Assembly (NCBI RefSeq): GCF_900108035.1
Contig: NZ_FNVS01000015.1
Span: forward strand, 1-64,000
DNA length: 64,000 bases
Origin: Parabacteroides chinchillae
Lineage (GTDB): Bacteria; Bacteroidota; Bacteroidia; Bacteroidales; Tannerellaceae
Direction: 5' to 3'
Shown here: piece after piece, positions 26,423 to 34,921 of the stretch
Position numbering within the stretch: the stretch's first letter is position 1
Layout: every line of letters begins with the position of its first letter
Notes under the pieces: generated by a model
The model's input: the letters and a program-made list of their open reading frames with translations, nothing else
Database searches by the model: none
What the model was told of the DNA's origin: nothing
Made by a program: the position numbers and the translations under genes

Positions 26423-26444
26423 AAAAAACTTGTTTTTTTTCACC
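26419..26444 (-). terminator. Probable terminator of the susC-susD operon
   Basis: GGTGAAAAAA (26419-26428) and TTTTTTCACC (26435-26444) form a perfect 10-bp stem. On the minus strand the stem is followed by TGATTTCTTTTCT. It lies 42 bp beyond the susD stop codon. Confidence 0.65.
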
Positions 26445-26485
26445 CGATTTACATTTAATATTAATCAATAATTTTCATTATCCTG

Positions 26486-28246
26486 TTATTCAATCTGAGT
26501 TAATGGCGGTACATTATTGTCAGCTCCGTCATATCCTATATTCTGGTTAATAACTCCTTGTGTATTGGCCGTAATTACACTTTGAGGTATAGGCCAAAGC
26601 ACGTGATGAGGATCCATTACCACATAATTTGCCAACACATTAAGTTCCGTTTGATAATACGTATTATACTTCATTACCCTATCATAAAACCAGCTCTTTT
26701 TACTAAAATCCTGCAATGTATACCCGTTCATACCTGCTTTTGCCATCATATAAGATACGCGTACCAATTCGGAATGCCTAGGTTCTTCTGCGAATAACTC
26801 ACGAGCACGTTCATCAAATATAAAATCAATCGTTACTTCACCTGCAGTGACAGGTTTAGCCTTTGCCCTAAGTCTGACTTTATTTATATCATCTGCGGCA
26901 GCTCCCATATTTCCTTGCCAATAGTATGCCTCCGCCCTCAGCAAGAATGTTTCAGCCAGTCGGAAAATATACCAATCACCGTTACTTCCCATAGGATTTA
27001 TTGCCGGGTCGGGAGCCGGAACATACGTTATATAATGTGGAAAAGCAAATGTATAATAAAATGTATCTGCTAATGCCGCAAAATATTCGGGGTTTACCGG
27101 TTTCCCATAATCTACCGATTTTGGGTTATTATATTTCAACTCATGCATATCCACCCAATTTTCATCAGCCCGACGCATATCGGATGTGTTTTCCCAGGTA
27201 TCTCCCTTATAAGACCAGATATCAAACCTATAATAGGGTGTATTTACCAGATTCGGATTTGCTTCTCCATATAAAGCCTTATATTCGCCTCCATAAACCA
27301 TACCCTGCTTTCCTTCACTATCTAATACAGCCGGATACCACCAGCCACAATTGTAGTTTCGCATGGTACGAAGTCCGGCAGTTTTAGCCTCAGCCGGGGC
27401 CTCAAAACGGTCGATACAAGCCAGGATTGTTTCAGTATTTTCACTCAAATTAAAATTTTCAGGACGATGCAAATCCCACATTAAGTTATATTCCGGCATA
27501 TCCAGGTCTTTTCCAAACCGATGCTCCATTAATGCATACGAATAGTCATTAATGACATGATCGGCAGCTTCTATGGCTTTATCATACTTCATATTTGCCA
27601 GATAAACCTTTGTCAGAAGGTGGTACCCGGCTCCTGCAGAAACACCACCTGCCGGCGTAGATTCCGGTGTTGGAAGATATTTAACTGCAAATTCCAGATC
27701 TTGTTCCAACTTTTCCAGGATTGTCCATCTGCTATATGTTGCAAAATCCAGTTTCGGCCCGAACAATTCTTCCAGAATCAAAGGTACATCTCCATAGTTG
27801 TTCACCAACCGATAATACCAATAAGCCCTATGCCACAAAGCTTCAGCAACTAATGCATTTTTTTCGTTTTCGTCTTTCCACTCAATATTATCAATACGGG
27901 ATATTAAGACATTTGAATTTTTAATAAATTCATATGCACGGGTAAACATTGTCAGGAAAGGATAATAAGTAGAACTGCTAGGTGTCAATTTCCTAAAATC
28001 CAATTGAACCAATGGAACACCTAAATCGGACGCAGCCATCTCAGAACAAATAAAATGTCTCTCTCCTGTGTTATCAGCCCTCAAATCCTTACGCATGGTC
28101 AGGATCAAAGATTCAAAACCGCCCTTGTCTGTATATACATTTTCAGGTGTGTAGAAAGAATGCGGCTTAGGGTCCAACCATTCGTCCGAACAAGATGTGT
28201 GGAAAAAAGCAGCAAAAAATGATAAAAATATAATTATACGTTTCAT
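26486..28246 (-). CDS. SusD/RagB family nutrient-binding outer-membrane lipoprotein
   Basis: SusD-like proteins are surface lipoproteins that form the lid of a SusC transporter and bind the ligand. The signal ends at C19 (HTSCSDEWLD), followed by the family's usual start of the mature protein. ALWHRAYWYYRLVNNYGDVPLI (near 137-158) is the TPR-like SusD core motif, and FRLAETFLLRAEAYYWQGN near residue 420 is the conserved C-terminal block. The length of 586 residues is normal. It starts 12 bp after the susC stop. Ligand unknown; proximity to the MurNAc operon suggests, but does not prove, peptidoglycan fragments or amino sugars. Confidence 0.93.
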   Translation of the reverse strand: MKRIIIFLSFFAAFFHTSCSDEWLDPKPHSFYTPENVYTDKGGFESLILTMRKDLRADNTGERHFICSEMAASDLGVPLVQLDFRKLTPSSSTYYPFLTMFTRAYEFIKNSNVLISRIDNIEWKDENEKNALVAEALWHRAYWYYRLVNNYGDVPLILEELFGPKLDFATYSRWTILEKLEQDLEFAVKYLPTPESTPAGGVSAGAGYHLLTKVYLANMKYDKAIEAADHVINDYSYALMEHRFGKDLDMPEYNLMWDLHRPENFNLSENTETILACIDRFEAPAEAKTAGLRTMRNYNCGWWYPAVLDSEGKQGMVYGGEYKALYGEANPNLVNTPYYRFDIWSYKGDTWENTSDMRRADENWVDMHELKYNNPKSVDYGKPVNPEYFAALADTFYYTFAFPHYITYVPAPDPAINPMGSNGDWYIFRLAETFLLRAEAYYWQGNMGAAADDINKVRLRAKAKPVTAGEVTIDFIFDERARELFAEEPRHSELVRVSYMMAKAGMNGYTLQDFSKKSWFYDRVMKYNTYYQTELNVLANYVVMDPHHVLWPIPQSVITANTQGVINQNIGYDGADNNVPPLTQIE

Positions 28247-28258
28247 ATTACTCTGTTT

Positions 28259-31200
28259 TTAAAGTGAAACATTCACGCCAAAAGTATAAGTCCGGGGAAG
28301 AGGAGTATTCAATGATTCAGGATCCCATCCCATCCAGTCTGTAAAGCAATAAAGATTACGGATAGAAAATGAGAAACGTGCACTATTTACAAACAGCTTT
28401 TTCGCAATCGCTTCCGGTAAATTATAGCCGACCGAAACATCTTGTATCCTCAAAAACGATGCAGGTTTATAAACCTGGAAATCTCCCCCGTATGAACTTG
28501 TACTCATCCTGAGTCCACCCCATTCCTGATTACGATTTTCCGGTGTCCAATATGGAAAATCAAATTCATTAATACGATTATACTCATAACCATCTCTACG
28601 TTCGGCCAAAGATGCACGGGCTATATGGCCTAAATCCGCACGAAGAAAAATTGAAGCCGTAAAATGTTTCAGAAACGTGAAATCGTTACCAAATCCCAAG
28701 CGAAAACGTGGACTGGTATACCCGATAAACTGTTTATCCATCTTATCTTCGTATTTTCCGTTATCATCCAGATCTTCACTCTTAAAATCGCCCGGTGCCA
28801 AATTATACTCTTTAGCAGCCTCAGCCTCTTCCATCTGCCATACACCTACGATATTATATCCCCATACCCGGTCGATAGACTGTCCTGGAAACAATCCATT
28901 TGTATAATCAGGTAATTCGCCATTGTGTTTTTTCCCCATCAATATATACTCGCCATAATCGCCAAATAACTTTTTAATTTTATTTCGATTTAAGGAAAAA
29001 ACCAAGTTACTATTCCAACTAAAGTCCGGATTGTCTATATTCTGTGTATTTACAGTTAATTCAAAACCTTTGTTACCCAATTCACCTAAATTTGTAGTAA
29101 TATTGGAGAAACCTGTCAATTCCGGAAGCTTACGGTCCATTAACAAATCGGTTGTTGTCATTGAGTAAAAATCCGCAACAACAGAAATTTTATCATTCAA
29201 CAAAGACATATCTATTCCAAAATTGAAAGATTCCGTACGTTCCCATTTCAAATTCGAGTTTGCCAGGGAGGTATTGTATACATTTGAAACAGCATTTTTC
29301 CCATCATAATACAAACTGGAAGTTACTGTAGCCAATGCAGAATATTGTCCGATGGATCTATTTCCGTTTACTCCCCACGAAGCCCTTAGCTTCATTGCAT
29401 TTACATATGGGACTTTAAAAAACTTTTCGTCAGATACTCTCCATGCCAAAGCAACTGCAGGGAAAACAGCGTACGGATTTTTTTGTCCGAATGCAGAATA
29501 TCCGTCCTTTCTAACAGAAGCTGTCAACAAGTATTTCCCCATCAAAGTATAGTTTAGTCTGGCCATTGCAGCATTTCCCGTCAATTCTGTATCATTATTT
29601 TTCACTGAAACTTTTTGTGCCTGTTGCAAAGCGCTCCATCCAAGATTAGCATTCGGGGCAAAAGTTTCTCCGGTCATATCCGACCCCCAATCCCTGAATC
29701 GCTCAGCACTATATAATAATGTCAAATCAAAATTGTGATCACCAAACTGTTTATTCCAACGAATGATATTATCTAACATCCATTCAAATTGGGAATACTC
29801 TGAACGAGTACCGTATCCTTTAGAATAAGCTATTGATCCGACATAAGTTTCGGGACCCCAGAAATTATAATCTTTCGAAAATTCATAACGAGGCTGAAAA
29901 TTCATTTCATATTTGAAGCCAAAAGGAAGGTTTATTTTCGCAAACAAAGACGAGAACAATGCGTTTGCCTTTTTATTCCGTTCTTGCTCTTTACTTAAGA
30001 ATGGATTTTGTACGCCCTGATAGCCAGACGGATACCACACCAGCGATTCATCTTCTTTATAAATAGAGCAGAATGGGCTAACTCTGGCTGTATATGATAC
30101 TGAAAGAGGACTCTCATCTCTACTTGTAAATTGTGTATTTAAACCGACCGTCAGCCATGATGCAATTTTAAAATCCACATTCAGGCGAGTTCTCAAAGCC
30201 GAAAAACCTCCATCCCGAAGAATCGTTTCGTTATCATCATATCCCAAAGACCAGTAATAGTTTGTATTGTCCGTCCCTCCCGAAATACTTACATCATAAC
30301 TTTGCCTCAACCCATTCCGAAATGCCATATCTGCCAAATCGATTGTATTCCCAGCCATAAAATTCTCATACTCAGTGGGAAATAGATTCAGACGTGAACC
30401 CCATTCCGATTTATTGTCTGCACTCGGATTAGCACTTGCATTTCTCCATTCATCCAGTGATGTATCAGCAGGTAATTCATCCGGGTTATAATAGAAATAC
30501 GGATATTTATTCGGGAACCAGGCAGTCATAGCATCTCTTCTATATTGCAGGAATCCTTCGGCATCATACCCTTTGAACTTCCGGTTTGAAGGTTGCGCCA
30601 CGCCTATCTGGGCAGAAAAATTAATCATAGGTTTACCCTTTACACCTTTTTTTGTAGTGATAATCAATACTCCTGCAGCTGCTCTCGACCCATACACAGC
30701 AGCAGAGCTTGCATCTTTCAAAATATCAACAGCCTCTATATCGTTCGGGTTTATATCGCTTAGATTACCATTATATATAACACCATCCAAAACTATTAAA
30801 GGAGAAGTAGATGCTTTCAATGAAGTAGGACCTCGAACCTGCAATTTTGAAGCCCCATCACTGGCTGCACCCGATTGCTGTGCATAAAAACCGGCAACTG
30901 TTCCCAACAGCATATCAGATACCTGGGTTTTAGCCTGATCTTTATATTTTTCAGCATTTAACCTCACAACAGATCCTGTCAGATCTTTTTTTCTTACACT
31001 TCCATAACCAATAACCACTACTTCATCTAATTGTCCGACATCTTCCGACAAAGAAATGTTGAATGTATTTTTGAGACCGACAGTTACTTCTTTGGGCAAG
31101 AAGCCAATATAAGTAACAACTAGAATAGCATCCGGGCTGGTTTCAAGAGAAAAATTCCCATTCTCGTCAGTTATCGTTCCGTTCTGAGTCCCTTTTTCAA

Positions 31201-31663
31201 CTACATTTGCCCCTATAACGGGTTCATTCAGATGATCTTTAACAATGCCGGTTACATTTTTCTTTTGCATTATCACCGGACTACCGGAACTTTCCTGTTT
31301 TGGTATAATCACAATATGGTTACCAACCAGTTTATAAGTTGCATTTTCACTTTGTAATAATTGTTCCAATATGCTGCCCACTGATTTCTCTTTGACTTTA
31401 ACTGATACAATTTTATCTAAATTAATATCCTTTAAATCATACCAAAAAGAATAGTTGGTTTGTTCTTGTATACCCTTAAATACTTCGTTTATACTGACAT
31501 TTTCCATATCTAATGTCACACGAGCCTCCTGAGAATACGAGGTTGCCGAAATAGAAAATACCGCTACAAAAAGAAGTAATATGGATATTTTCATAACATT
31601 TATACTTTTTTTATTGCATAAGATCTCGTATAACAGATCCCTGCTGCATAATTTTTGATACAT
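28259..31663 (-). CDS. SusC/RagA TonB-dependent transporter with STN signalling domain
   Basis: Domain order is signal peptide (hydrophobic core about 24-45), STN/secretin-TonB N-terminal domain (about 52-118), carboxypeptidase-D regulatory-like domain (about 133-215; GIVKDHLNEPVIGANV), plug (DEVVVIGYGSVRKKDLTGSV, about 214-233) and a large barrel ending in VNVSL. The STN domain is what lets such transporters signal to a FecR anti-sigma factor, and fecR and an ECF sigma gene lie just upstream. The ATG at 31663 gives 1134 residues with a charged N-extension; an internal ATG at 31594 (M24) would give a more compact signal peptide. The start region overlaps the antisense small-RNA promoter. Confidence 0.93.
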   Translation of the reverse strand: MYQKLCSRDLLYEILCNKKSINVMKISILLLFVAVFSISATSYSQEARVTLDMENVSINEVFKGIQEQTNYSFWYDLKDINLDKIVSVKVKEKSVGSILEQLLQSENATYKLVGNHIVIIPKQESSGSPVIMQKKNVTGIVKDHLNEPVIGANVVEKGTQNGTITDENGNFSLETSPDAILVVTYIGFLPKEVTVGLKNTFNISLSEDVGQLDEVVVIGYGSVRKKDLTGSVVRLNAEKYKDQAKTQVSDMLLGTVAGFYAQQSGAASDGASKLQVRGPTSLKASTSPLIVLDGVIYNGNLSDINPNDIEAVDILKDASSAAVYGSRAAAGVLIITTKKGVKGKPMINFSAQIGVAQPSNRKFKGYDAEGFLQYRRDAMTAWFPNKYPYFYYNPDELPADTSLDEWRNASANPSADNKSEWGSRLNLFPTEYENFMAGNTIDLADMAFRNGLRQSYDVSISGGTDNTNYYWSLGYDDNETILRDGGFSALRTRLNVDFKIASWLTVGLNTQFTSRDESPLSVSYTARVSPFCSIYKEDESLVWYPSGYQGVQNPFLSKEQERNKKANALFSSLFAKINLPFGFKYEMNFQPRYEFSKDYNFWGPETYVGSIAYSKGYGTRSEYSQFEWMLDNIIRWNKQFGDHNFDLTLLYSAERFRDWGSDMTGETFAPNANLGWSALQQAQKVSVKNNDTELTGNAAMARLNYTLMGKYLLTASVRKDGYSAFGQKNPYAVFPAVALAWRVSDEKFFKVPYVNAMKLRASWGVNGNRSIGQYSALATVTSSLYYDGKNAVSNVYNTSLANSNLKWERTESFNFGIDMSLLNDKISVVADFYSMTTTDLLMDRKLPELTGFSNITTNLGELGNKGFELTVNTQNIDNPDFSWNSNLVFSLNRNKIKKLFGDYGEYILMGKKHNGELPDYTNGLFPGQSIDRVWGYNIVGVWQMEEAEAAKEYNLAPGDFKSEDLDDNGKYEDKMDKQFIGYTSPRFRLGFGNDFTFLKHFTASIFLRADLGHIARASLAERRDGYEYNRINEFDFPYWTPENRNQEWGGLRMSTSSYGGDFQVYKPASFLRIQDVSVGYNLPEAIAKKLFVNSARFSFSIRNLYCFTDWMGWDPESLNTPLPRTYTFGVNVSL

Positions 31664-31754
31664 TTGCAGTTAATTATTAAGCTGTTAATAATCGGTTTTC
31701 TGATTGTTGACAAATCTGAATTGAGGAATGTTGGCCCATTCCTCAATTTCTTCA
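31659..31754 (+). ncRNA. Candidate DonS-type antisense small RNA opposite the susC leader
   Basis: On the plus strand TACATTTG (31659-31666) is a consensus -7 box, placing the transcript start near 31673. The next 80 nt can form a TTATTAAGC/GTTAATAA hairpin, an ATC..GAT hairpin, and a perfect 11-bp stem (31719-31729 and 31738-31748, AATTGAGGAAT against ATTCCTCAATT) followed by the tail tttcttc, a standard terminator. The transcript would be antisense to the susC 5' region, between fecR and susC. Bacteroides PULs with ECF sigma/FecR control are known to carry such cis-encoded repressor RNAs (DonS family). Exact ends are inferred. Confidence 0.6.
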
Positions 31755-31825
31755 AACATTAACTAGTTAACTTATATTTTCACTCATAGGCATTAGATTT
31801 TTTTAGGTTCGACAAGATTAACAAA

Positions 31826-32839
31826 TTAATAGATATCTATTCTGTCATTAGTGGTTTTGTACTTAAACTTACCGCTGGACGACATAATTCCAAGTATTTC
31901 TTCTATTGATTTATTATTGCGGAAATCGCCTCCAAAACGCTTCTTTTTCAAGTTCTCGTCATGAATAACAATTTTCACATTAAAATTACGCTCTAATATT
32001 TTTGTAATTTCTTCAAAAGTTTCTCCATTAAACACCAAACGCCCGTTTATCCAACTCAACGCATTGGCAACCATCTGATGATCTATAATAATCTGTCCGG
32101 ACACCCTATTATAAACTCCTGTCTCCATCGGCTTCAATATAATCGGTTTTACACTTCCGTCCTTAGACAGAGATACTGAACCGTTAAGTAAAGAGACTTT
32201 CACATCTTCATTCTCCGGATAAGCATTTACATTAAATACCGTACCCAATACAACAACATCCACTTCTTTGGTTTTCACCACAAAAGGCAGTTTTTCGTTT
32301 CGTTCAACTTCCAAATAAGCTTCCCCCGAAAGCAATAATTGCCTGTTATCTTTTCCAAAACCATTATTATAGCGAACCGTACTACCGGAATTAAGCCATA
32401 CCACAGTGCCATCAGCCAGTTTCAATTTTGTCTTTGAGCCGTTTGGGCTTGTTATCTCTGACAAAACCAAACCTTCGTCCCTACTACTTTGTATGTTAAA
32501 ATATAAGATCGTATAGTAAGACAAAAGAATAAACGGAATCAATACAGCAGCTACTGCAACTGCTTTACGCCATAATGGCATACTATGTTTTATTTTTTGT
32601 CCATTTGCAGAATGAATTCTTCTCTCAAAAAGAATAAATGCTTTTTCATAGTCAAACGGAAACTGGTCATCTGCCACCGAAGATGCGTTCCATATATCTT
32701 TCATACTTTCATAATATAACCGATGTTTCTCCGATTCATCCAGCCATTTATTCAGCACAGCTCTATTATCATCTGTTATATCATTTGAAAAACAGTCGAT
32801 TAACAAGTCATCCCAGTATTCTTTATCCCGAATTTGCAT
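31826..32839 (-). CDS. FecR family anti-sigma factor
   Basis: The protein is 337 residues: a cytoplasmic N-terminal sigma-binding part (about 1-85), one membrane helix (about 90-112), a periplasmic FecR domain (about 120-220, with GSKTKLKLADGTVVWLNSGS and LSGEAYLEV) and a C-terminal STN-like DUF4974 domain (VFNGETFEEITKILERNFNV). It is predicted to relay substrate binding by the adjacent STN-containing SusC to the ECF sigma factor encoded just upstream. It is 162 bp from susC and 75 bp from the sigma gene. Confidence 0.93.
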   Translation of the reverse strand: MQIRDKEYWDDLLIDCFSNDITDDNRAVLNKWLDESEKHRLYYESMKDIWNASSVADDQFPFDYEKAFILFERRIHSANGQKIKHSMPLWRKAVAVAAVLIPFILLSYYTILYFNIQSSRDEGLVLSEITSPNGSKTKLKLADGTVVWLNSGSTVRYNNGFGKDNRQLLLSGEAYLEVERNEKLPFVVKTKEVDVVVLGTVFNVNAYPENEDVKVSLLNGSVSLSKDGSVKPIILKPMETGVYNRVSGQIIIDHQMVANALSWINGRLVFNGETFEEITKILERNFNVKIVIHDENLKKKRFGGDFRNNKSIEEILGIMSSSGKFKYKTTNDRIDIY

Positions 32840-32857
32840 ATATATATAGTATGTCTA

Positions 32858-32891
32858 TATAGATATGACAAACGAGAAAACAAATCAGGTG
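32858..32891 (-). promoter_or_regulatory. Conserved element upstream of fecR
   Basis: The 34-bp stretch is nearly repeated at 26389-26422. It lies between the ECF sigma gene and fecR, beginning 19 bp before the fecR start. On the minus strand an AT-rich inverted repeat (about 32892-32914) precedes it, as a hairpin also precedes the other copy. Possible ECF-type promoter or attenuator. Confidence 0.45.
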
Positions 32892-32914
32892 ATAAAAAAT
32901 GAATTATTTTTTAT

Positions 32915-33511
32915 TTAAAACGGGAAAAATATAAACAGAAAAGTAAACAAATAATCTTTTAGATCTTTTCTCAGTTTACTAAGCACCAAACGAATGTGAT
33001 ATTTCACAATATCGACAGTAAGTCCTTTTTGCCGGGCTATTTCTTCATACTTCATTTTATCATTACGGCTCATCCAAAAAATTTCCCTGGACAATTCAGA
33101 CAAAGAAGAGATAGACTTCTCAATTTGCTCTTCTAATTCCTTTTCAAGCAATGAGCACAGCGGATGTCCATCCTGATTGTAATAAGTTTGTTGCTCACTT
33201 GTCAGTTTACCAGACAATGTTTGAAGCAAATCATTATGCCGTGAGCAATGAGCAAGATAGTTTATACAGGTATTCTTCACAGCTTTCATCAAATAAGCCC
33301 GCAAAGATTGATTGATAGTCAAAGTACCGCGACCTTCCCATAGATTAAAAATGACATCACTGACCAGTGATTCAGCAATAAAACTATTATTTACATAACT
33401 ATATGCAAAAGCACAAAGAACCTTATAATGAAGTCTGTAAAGTTCTTTGTATGCAGTCTCTTCTCCATTACGCAACCCTTCTACCAGTTCATATTGCTGT
33501 ATATCCTTCAT
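32915..33511 (-). CDS. ECF-type RNA polymerase sigma-70 factor
   Basis: The 198-residue protein has a region-2 segment (YKELYRLHYKVLCAFAYSY to SLVSDVIFNLWEGR, about 20-65) and a region-4 helix-turn-helix (MKYEEIARQKGLTVDIVKYHI, about 153-173). This is the Bacteroidetes FecI-like group paired with FecR. It is expected to direct RNA polymerase to the susC (and possibly other) promoters when released by FecR. It begins 24 bp downstream of the TPR gene on the same strand. Confidence 0.94.
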   Translation of the reverse strand: MKDIQQYELVEGLRNGEETAYKELYRLHYKVLCAFAYSYVNNSFIAESLVSDVIFNLWEGRGTLTINQSLRAYLMKAVKNTCINYLAHCSRHNDLLQTLSGKLTSEQQTYYNQDGHPLCSLLEKELEEQIEKSISSLSELSREIFWMSRNDKMKYEEIARQKGLTVDIVKYHIRLVLSKLRKDLKDYLFTFLFIFFPF

Positions 33512-33535
33512 CTACATATCAGGCATATCTATTCG

Positions 33536-34495
33536 TCAAAAAGGCATATATGATTTATTCTCAAAATTCGTGTGTTGTCCGTCCATTTTCTTTGCCTCCT
33601 CGCCCTCGGGATTCAATTCAATAGACTTTTTCAAGTCTTCAAAAGCCCCCTCTTTGTCGCCTTTCATATTTTTTGCCCGTCCACGTTCGGCATAAGCCTT
33701 TCCAAACGCAGGATTCATATCGATAGCATCATCGAAAAAAGAAATAGCCTCATCTAATTTATCCTGAACGATTAACAGCTTACCAATTAAAAGGCTTGCA
33801 TCTTCATTAAAGGGATTCAGCTCAAGAACTTTTTCAAAATCGGCCATCGCCCCCGTTGTATTCCCCTGTGCTTCATAAATACGGCCTCTCAACAAAAAGG
33901 CTGATTCTTCTTCCGGAACAGATTCGATCACTTTTTCAACATCAGCTAAAGCTTCCTGTAGCTGCGACATAGACAATAGAACTTCTGCACGGAGCAAATA
34001 TGCCTCGAAGAAATCATCTTTCAAAGCAATCGTTTTTGTAAGGTCGACAACGGCTCCCAGTAGATCTCCGGTCGTCTTTTTAGCTTTTGCCATCAAATAA
34101 TGGGGCACATGGTTTGTTGCGTCTAACTCTATTACATGTTGGCAAACCGAAATCGCTTCGGCATCTTTATCCAACAAAAACAAAATATTAACCCGTGTAA
34201 GCAGCGTATTAATATGGTCGGGTTCCAGTTCAACCATACGGTCTAATACAGCCAAAGCCTTTTCCTGTTCGTTGGCTACAATATATGCACTGACAAGGTA
34301 TGTCATAGTTTCAAAATCTTCCTGTATATTCAATGCTTCCGTAAAACATTTAACAGCATAAGCAACCCGCCCCATTTTTTGGGCACGCACACCATCGTAC
34401 TTTAATATATCAAAATTCTTTTGGTTGTTTTTTACTTTTTCTTCTTCCGGATTTTCCGCTTTGGCAGAAGAAAACAATGATTTAAGAAATCCCAT
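33536..34495 (-). CDS. Tetratricopeptide-repeat protein
   Basis: The 319-residue protein is almost entirely TPR repeats (about eight), for example AKCFTEALNIQEDFETMTYL, DRMVELEPDHINTLLTRVNI and DFEKVLELNPFNEDASLLIG. No signal peptide or membrane helix is seen, so it is probably a cytoplasmic scaffold. It has its own promoter and stands 24 bp upstream of the sigma-factor gene. A functional link to the SusCD locus is possible but not evident. Confidence 0.85.
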   Translation of the reverse strand: MGFLKSLFSSAKAENPEEEKVKNNQKNFDILKYDGVRAQKMGRVAYAVKCFTEALNIQEDFETMTYLVSAYIVANEQEKALAVLDRMVELEPDHINTLLTRVNILFLLDKDAEAISVCQHVIELDATNHVPHYLMAKAKKTTGDLLGAVVDLTKTIALKDDFFEAYLLRAEVLLSMSQLQEALADVEKVIESVPEEESAFLLRGRIYEAQGNTTGAMADFEKVLELNPFNEDASLLIGKLLIVQDKLDEAISFFDDAIDMNPAFGKAYAERGRAKNMKGDKEGAFEDLKKSIELNPEGEEAKKMDGQHTNFENKSYMPF

Positions 34496-34516
34496 ACTTT
34501 CCCGATATTAGTTTCG

Positions 34517-34549
34517 CAAATGTAAACAAATTACTCATACCACCACAAA
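34517..34549 (-). promoter_or_regulatory. Probable promoter of the TPR gene
   Basis: TTTG (34549-34546), a 21-nt spacer and TACATTTG (34524-34517) on the minus strand fit the Bacteroidetes consensus. The -7 box is 21 nt before the start codon. Confidence 0.6.
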
Positions 34550-34921
34550 CGATTCATAAAAAAGGATCATCCCGATCATTTTTCCAAATCCCCCTGATGA
34601 TTTTCAAAAAACATCCCGATGATTTTATCAATACATTCCGTTCTGACCGGAGACAAGATATTTTGCGAAAAAAACGAGATTCAATTACAATACATTAACA
34701 TTGTCTGAAAAACGATAAGAATCAAAACAACTAGTTAAATAACGCACTTCCTGCTTTTTATAATTCAATCAAAAACGGCTTATAGTCATATTTTATACCT
34801 ATATTTGTTTATATAAGAATTTATTTAAAAAAAAGTACATATAATATTGTGTAGTTTTGCAACGCCTCGTACTTCAACAGATCAATAAACATAATCAATA
34901 TCAAACGCTAAAATAACAATT
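34550..34921. other. Gene-free AT-rich region before the serpin gene
   Basis: No ORF or RNA gene is seen. Two near-direct repeats of CCCGATGATTTT type occur near 34575-34625. A TAGTTTTG box at 34852-34859 (plus strand) fits the -7 consensus and lies 62 nt before the serpin start. Confidence 0.45.

Larger units (their letters stand above)
25965..26485. other. 521-bp gene-free region between susD and the murQ operon
   Basis: No ORF of note is present. It holds, reading leftwards on the minus strand: the susD terminator (26444-26419), a copy of the fecR-upstream element (26422-26389), a decayed small-RNA-like copy (26310-26229), then about 260 bp of leader before murQ. A short inverted repeat of ATTCTTCATCATGAAT type is near 26082-26098. 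No consensus -7 box was found directly before murQ. Confidence 0.6.

Noticed and set aside
34575-34625. Direct repeats of CCCGATGATTTT type considered as the start of a CRISPR array
   Set aside because: Only two imperfect short copies, no regular spacers and no cas genes nearby.
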